From NCBI GenBank assembly GCA_016866585.1, contig VGMB01000120.1, forward strand, positions 1 to 5,496: a stretch of DNA of 5,496 nucleotides. The letters are read 5' to 3'. This document shows positions 5,059-5,496 of this stretch, in pieces. How positions within the stretch are numbered: position 1 is the first letter of the stretch; each line of letters begins with the position of its first letter. The translations under genes were made by a program, and so were the position numbers. Source of the DNA: Chlamydiota bacterium (GTDB lineage: Bacteria > Chlamydiota > Chlamydiia > Chlamydiales > Rhabdochlamydiaceae). The notes beneath the pieces are model-generated. The model made no database searches and was not told the origin of the DNA. It worked only from the letters and a program-made list of their open reading frames with translations.

Positions 5059-5496
5059 TCAATTAAAAACTTCTTCGAAAAAATTGCGCATTAAGATCCA
5101 CGATCTTTTATCTGATCGTTCTGAATAAACAGTCCCGAATTCTAGATCATTTGCTTCAGGATTTGTAAACGCATGAACAGTTTGTCCAAATACATGGACC
5201 TGAAAGTCTACATCTAGCCTTGTCATTTCTTTTTCAAACTGTAAAACATCTTCTGGTGTCACCATAGGGTCATCGCAACCATGCAAACATAAAATTTTAG
5301 ATTTCACTTTGCAATCCAAATCTGAAGGAGCCCCGAGTAATCCATGAAAACTCACTGTACCACATAGATCCACACCAGATCTTGCCAGATCAAGGGCACA
5401 AAGCCCGCCGAAACAATATCCTATGGCTCCAATTTTGCTAGTATCAATACCTGGAAGGCTTTTTGCAGCTTCATACGAAAGAACAGCACGGGAGCG
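5059..5496 (-). CDS. Dienelactone hydrolase family protein, C-terminal part (runs off right edge)
   Basis: This is an alpha/beta-hydrolase of the dienelactone hydrolase (DLH) family; such enzymes hydrolyse lactones and esters with a Cys-Asp-His triad. The frame is open from base 5496 to TGA 5061-5059 and gives 145 residues (numbered here from the edge). The nucleophile elbow is KIGAIGYCFGG with Cys28, the Asp sits in HGCDDPMV (Asp76), and the His in TVHAFTNP (His108). The downstream YSERSDKRSW and the final FFEEVFN match the usual DLH ending, so the C-terminus is intact. Full-length DLH proteins are about 230-250 residues, so roughly 90-100 residues lie outside. A GTG at 5373-5371 is internal, because it lies after the nucleophile, and is not the start. 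It is on the same strand as the zinc-ribbon gene, 109 nt upstream of it. Family is clear; substrate is unknown, and degradation of chlorinated aromatics is unlikely for this kind of organism. Confidence 0.93.
   Translation of the reverse strand, partial: RSRAVLSYEAAKSLPGIDTSKIGAIGYCFGGLCALDLARSGVDLCGTVSFHGLLGAPSDLDCKVKSKILCLHGCDDPMVTPEDVLQFEKEMTRLDVDFQVHVFGQTVHAFTNPEANDLEFGTVYSERSDKRSWILMRNFFEEVFN

Noticed and set aside
5371..5373. GTG as start of the hydrolase gene
   Set aside because: The same frame continues upstream to the window edge and encodes the GYCFGG nucleophile motif, so this codon is an internal valine.
1..5496. tRNA, rRNA, CRISPR array, insertion sequence or defence system
   Set aside because: I saw no cloverleaf-like sequence, no regularly spaced direct repeats, no transposase motifs or paired terminal repeats, and no defence-type domains in any frame.

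Overview
The window looks like a chromosomal segment from a member of the phylum Chlamydiae, most likely an environmental 'chlamydia-like' lineage rather than Chlamydia itself. The main evidence is the SecA protein. It has a long chlamydial-type body of 985 residues, lineage-typical wording in its helicase motifs (GTTRHQSRRIDRQLRGR followed by CARLGDPG), and lacks the C-terminal zinc/SecB-binding tail. A phosphatidylserine decarboxylase gene (psd) next to secA supports this: from memory, C. trachomatis has psd (CT699) two loci away from secA (CT701). The DNA is AT-rich with many A and T homopolymer runs. I cannot assign a family or genus without a search.

Layout. At 1-1033 a leftward cluster contains a possible 24-codon small ORF (959-1033), a small exported helical protein (542-943), and the N-terminal 175 codons of psd (526 to the left edge). 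In each of the two junctions the stop codon of one reading frame runs into the Shine-Dalgarno-like sequence of the next, which suggests a translationally coupled operon. Bases 1034-1320 are non-coding, A/T-tract-rich and full of inverted repeats. A good sigma70-type promoter (1284-1312) then drives rightward secA (1409-4366). A 13-bp hairpin (4372-4406) separates secA from a convergent leftward pair: a zinc-ribbon protein with two membrane segments (4410-4949), and upstream of it the C-terminal 145 residues of a dienelactone-hydrolase-family enzyme (5059 to the right edge).

How the parts relate. SecA is the motor of the general secretion pathway. The 133-residue protein has an apparent signal peptide and is a plausible Sec client, and Psd makes phosphatidylethanolamine in the membrane in which the translocon works, so the left half reads as an envelope-biogenesis locus. 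The zinc-ribbon membrane protein is of unknown function, and the hydrolase has a complete Cys-Asp-His triad but an unknown substrate. I see no mobile element, CRISPR array, tRNA or rRNA. The least explained parts are the small ORF with a near-perfect ribosome-binding site, the orphan exported protein, and the hairpin-rich divergent intergenic region; none of them amounts to a demonstrated new system.
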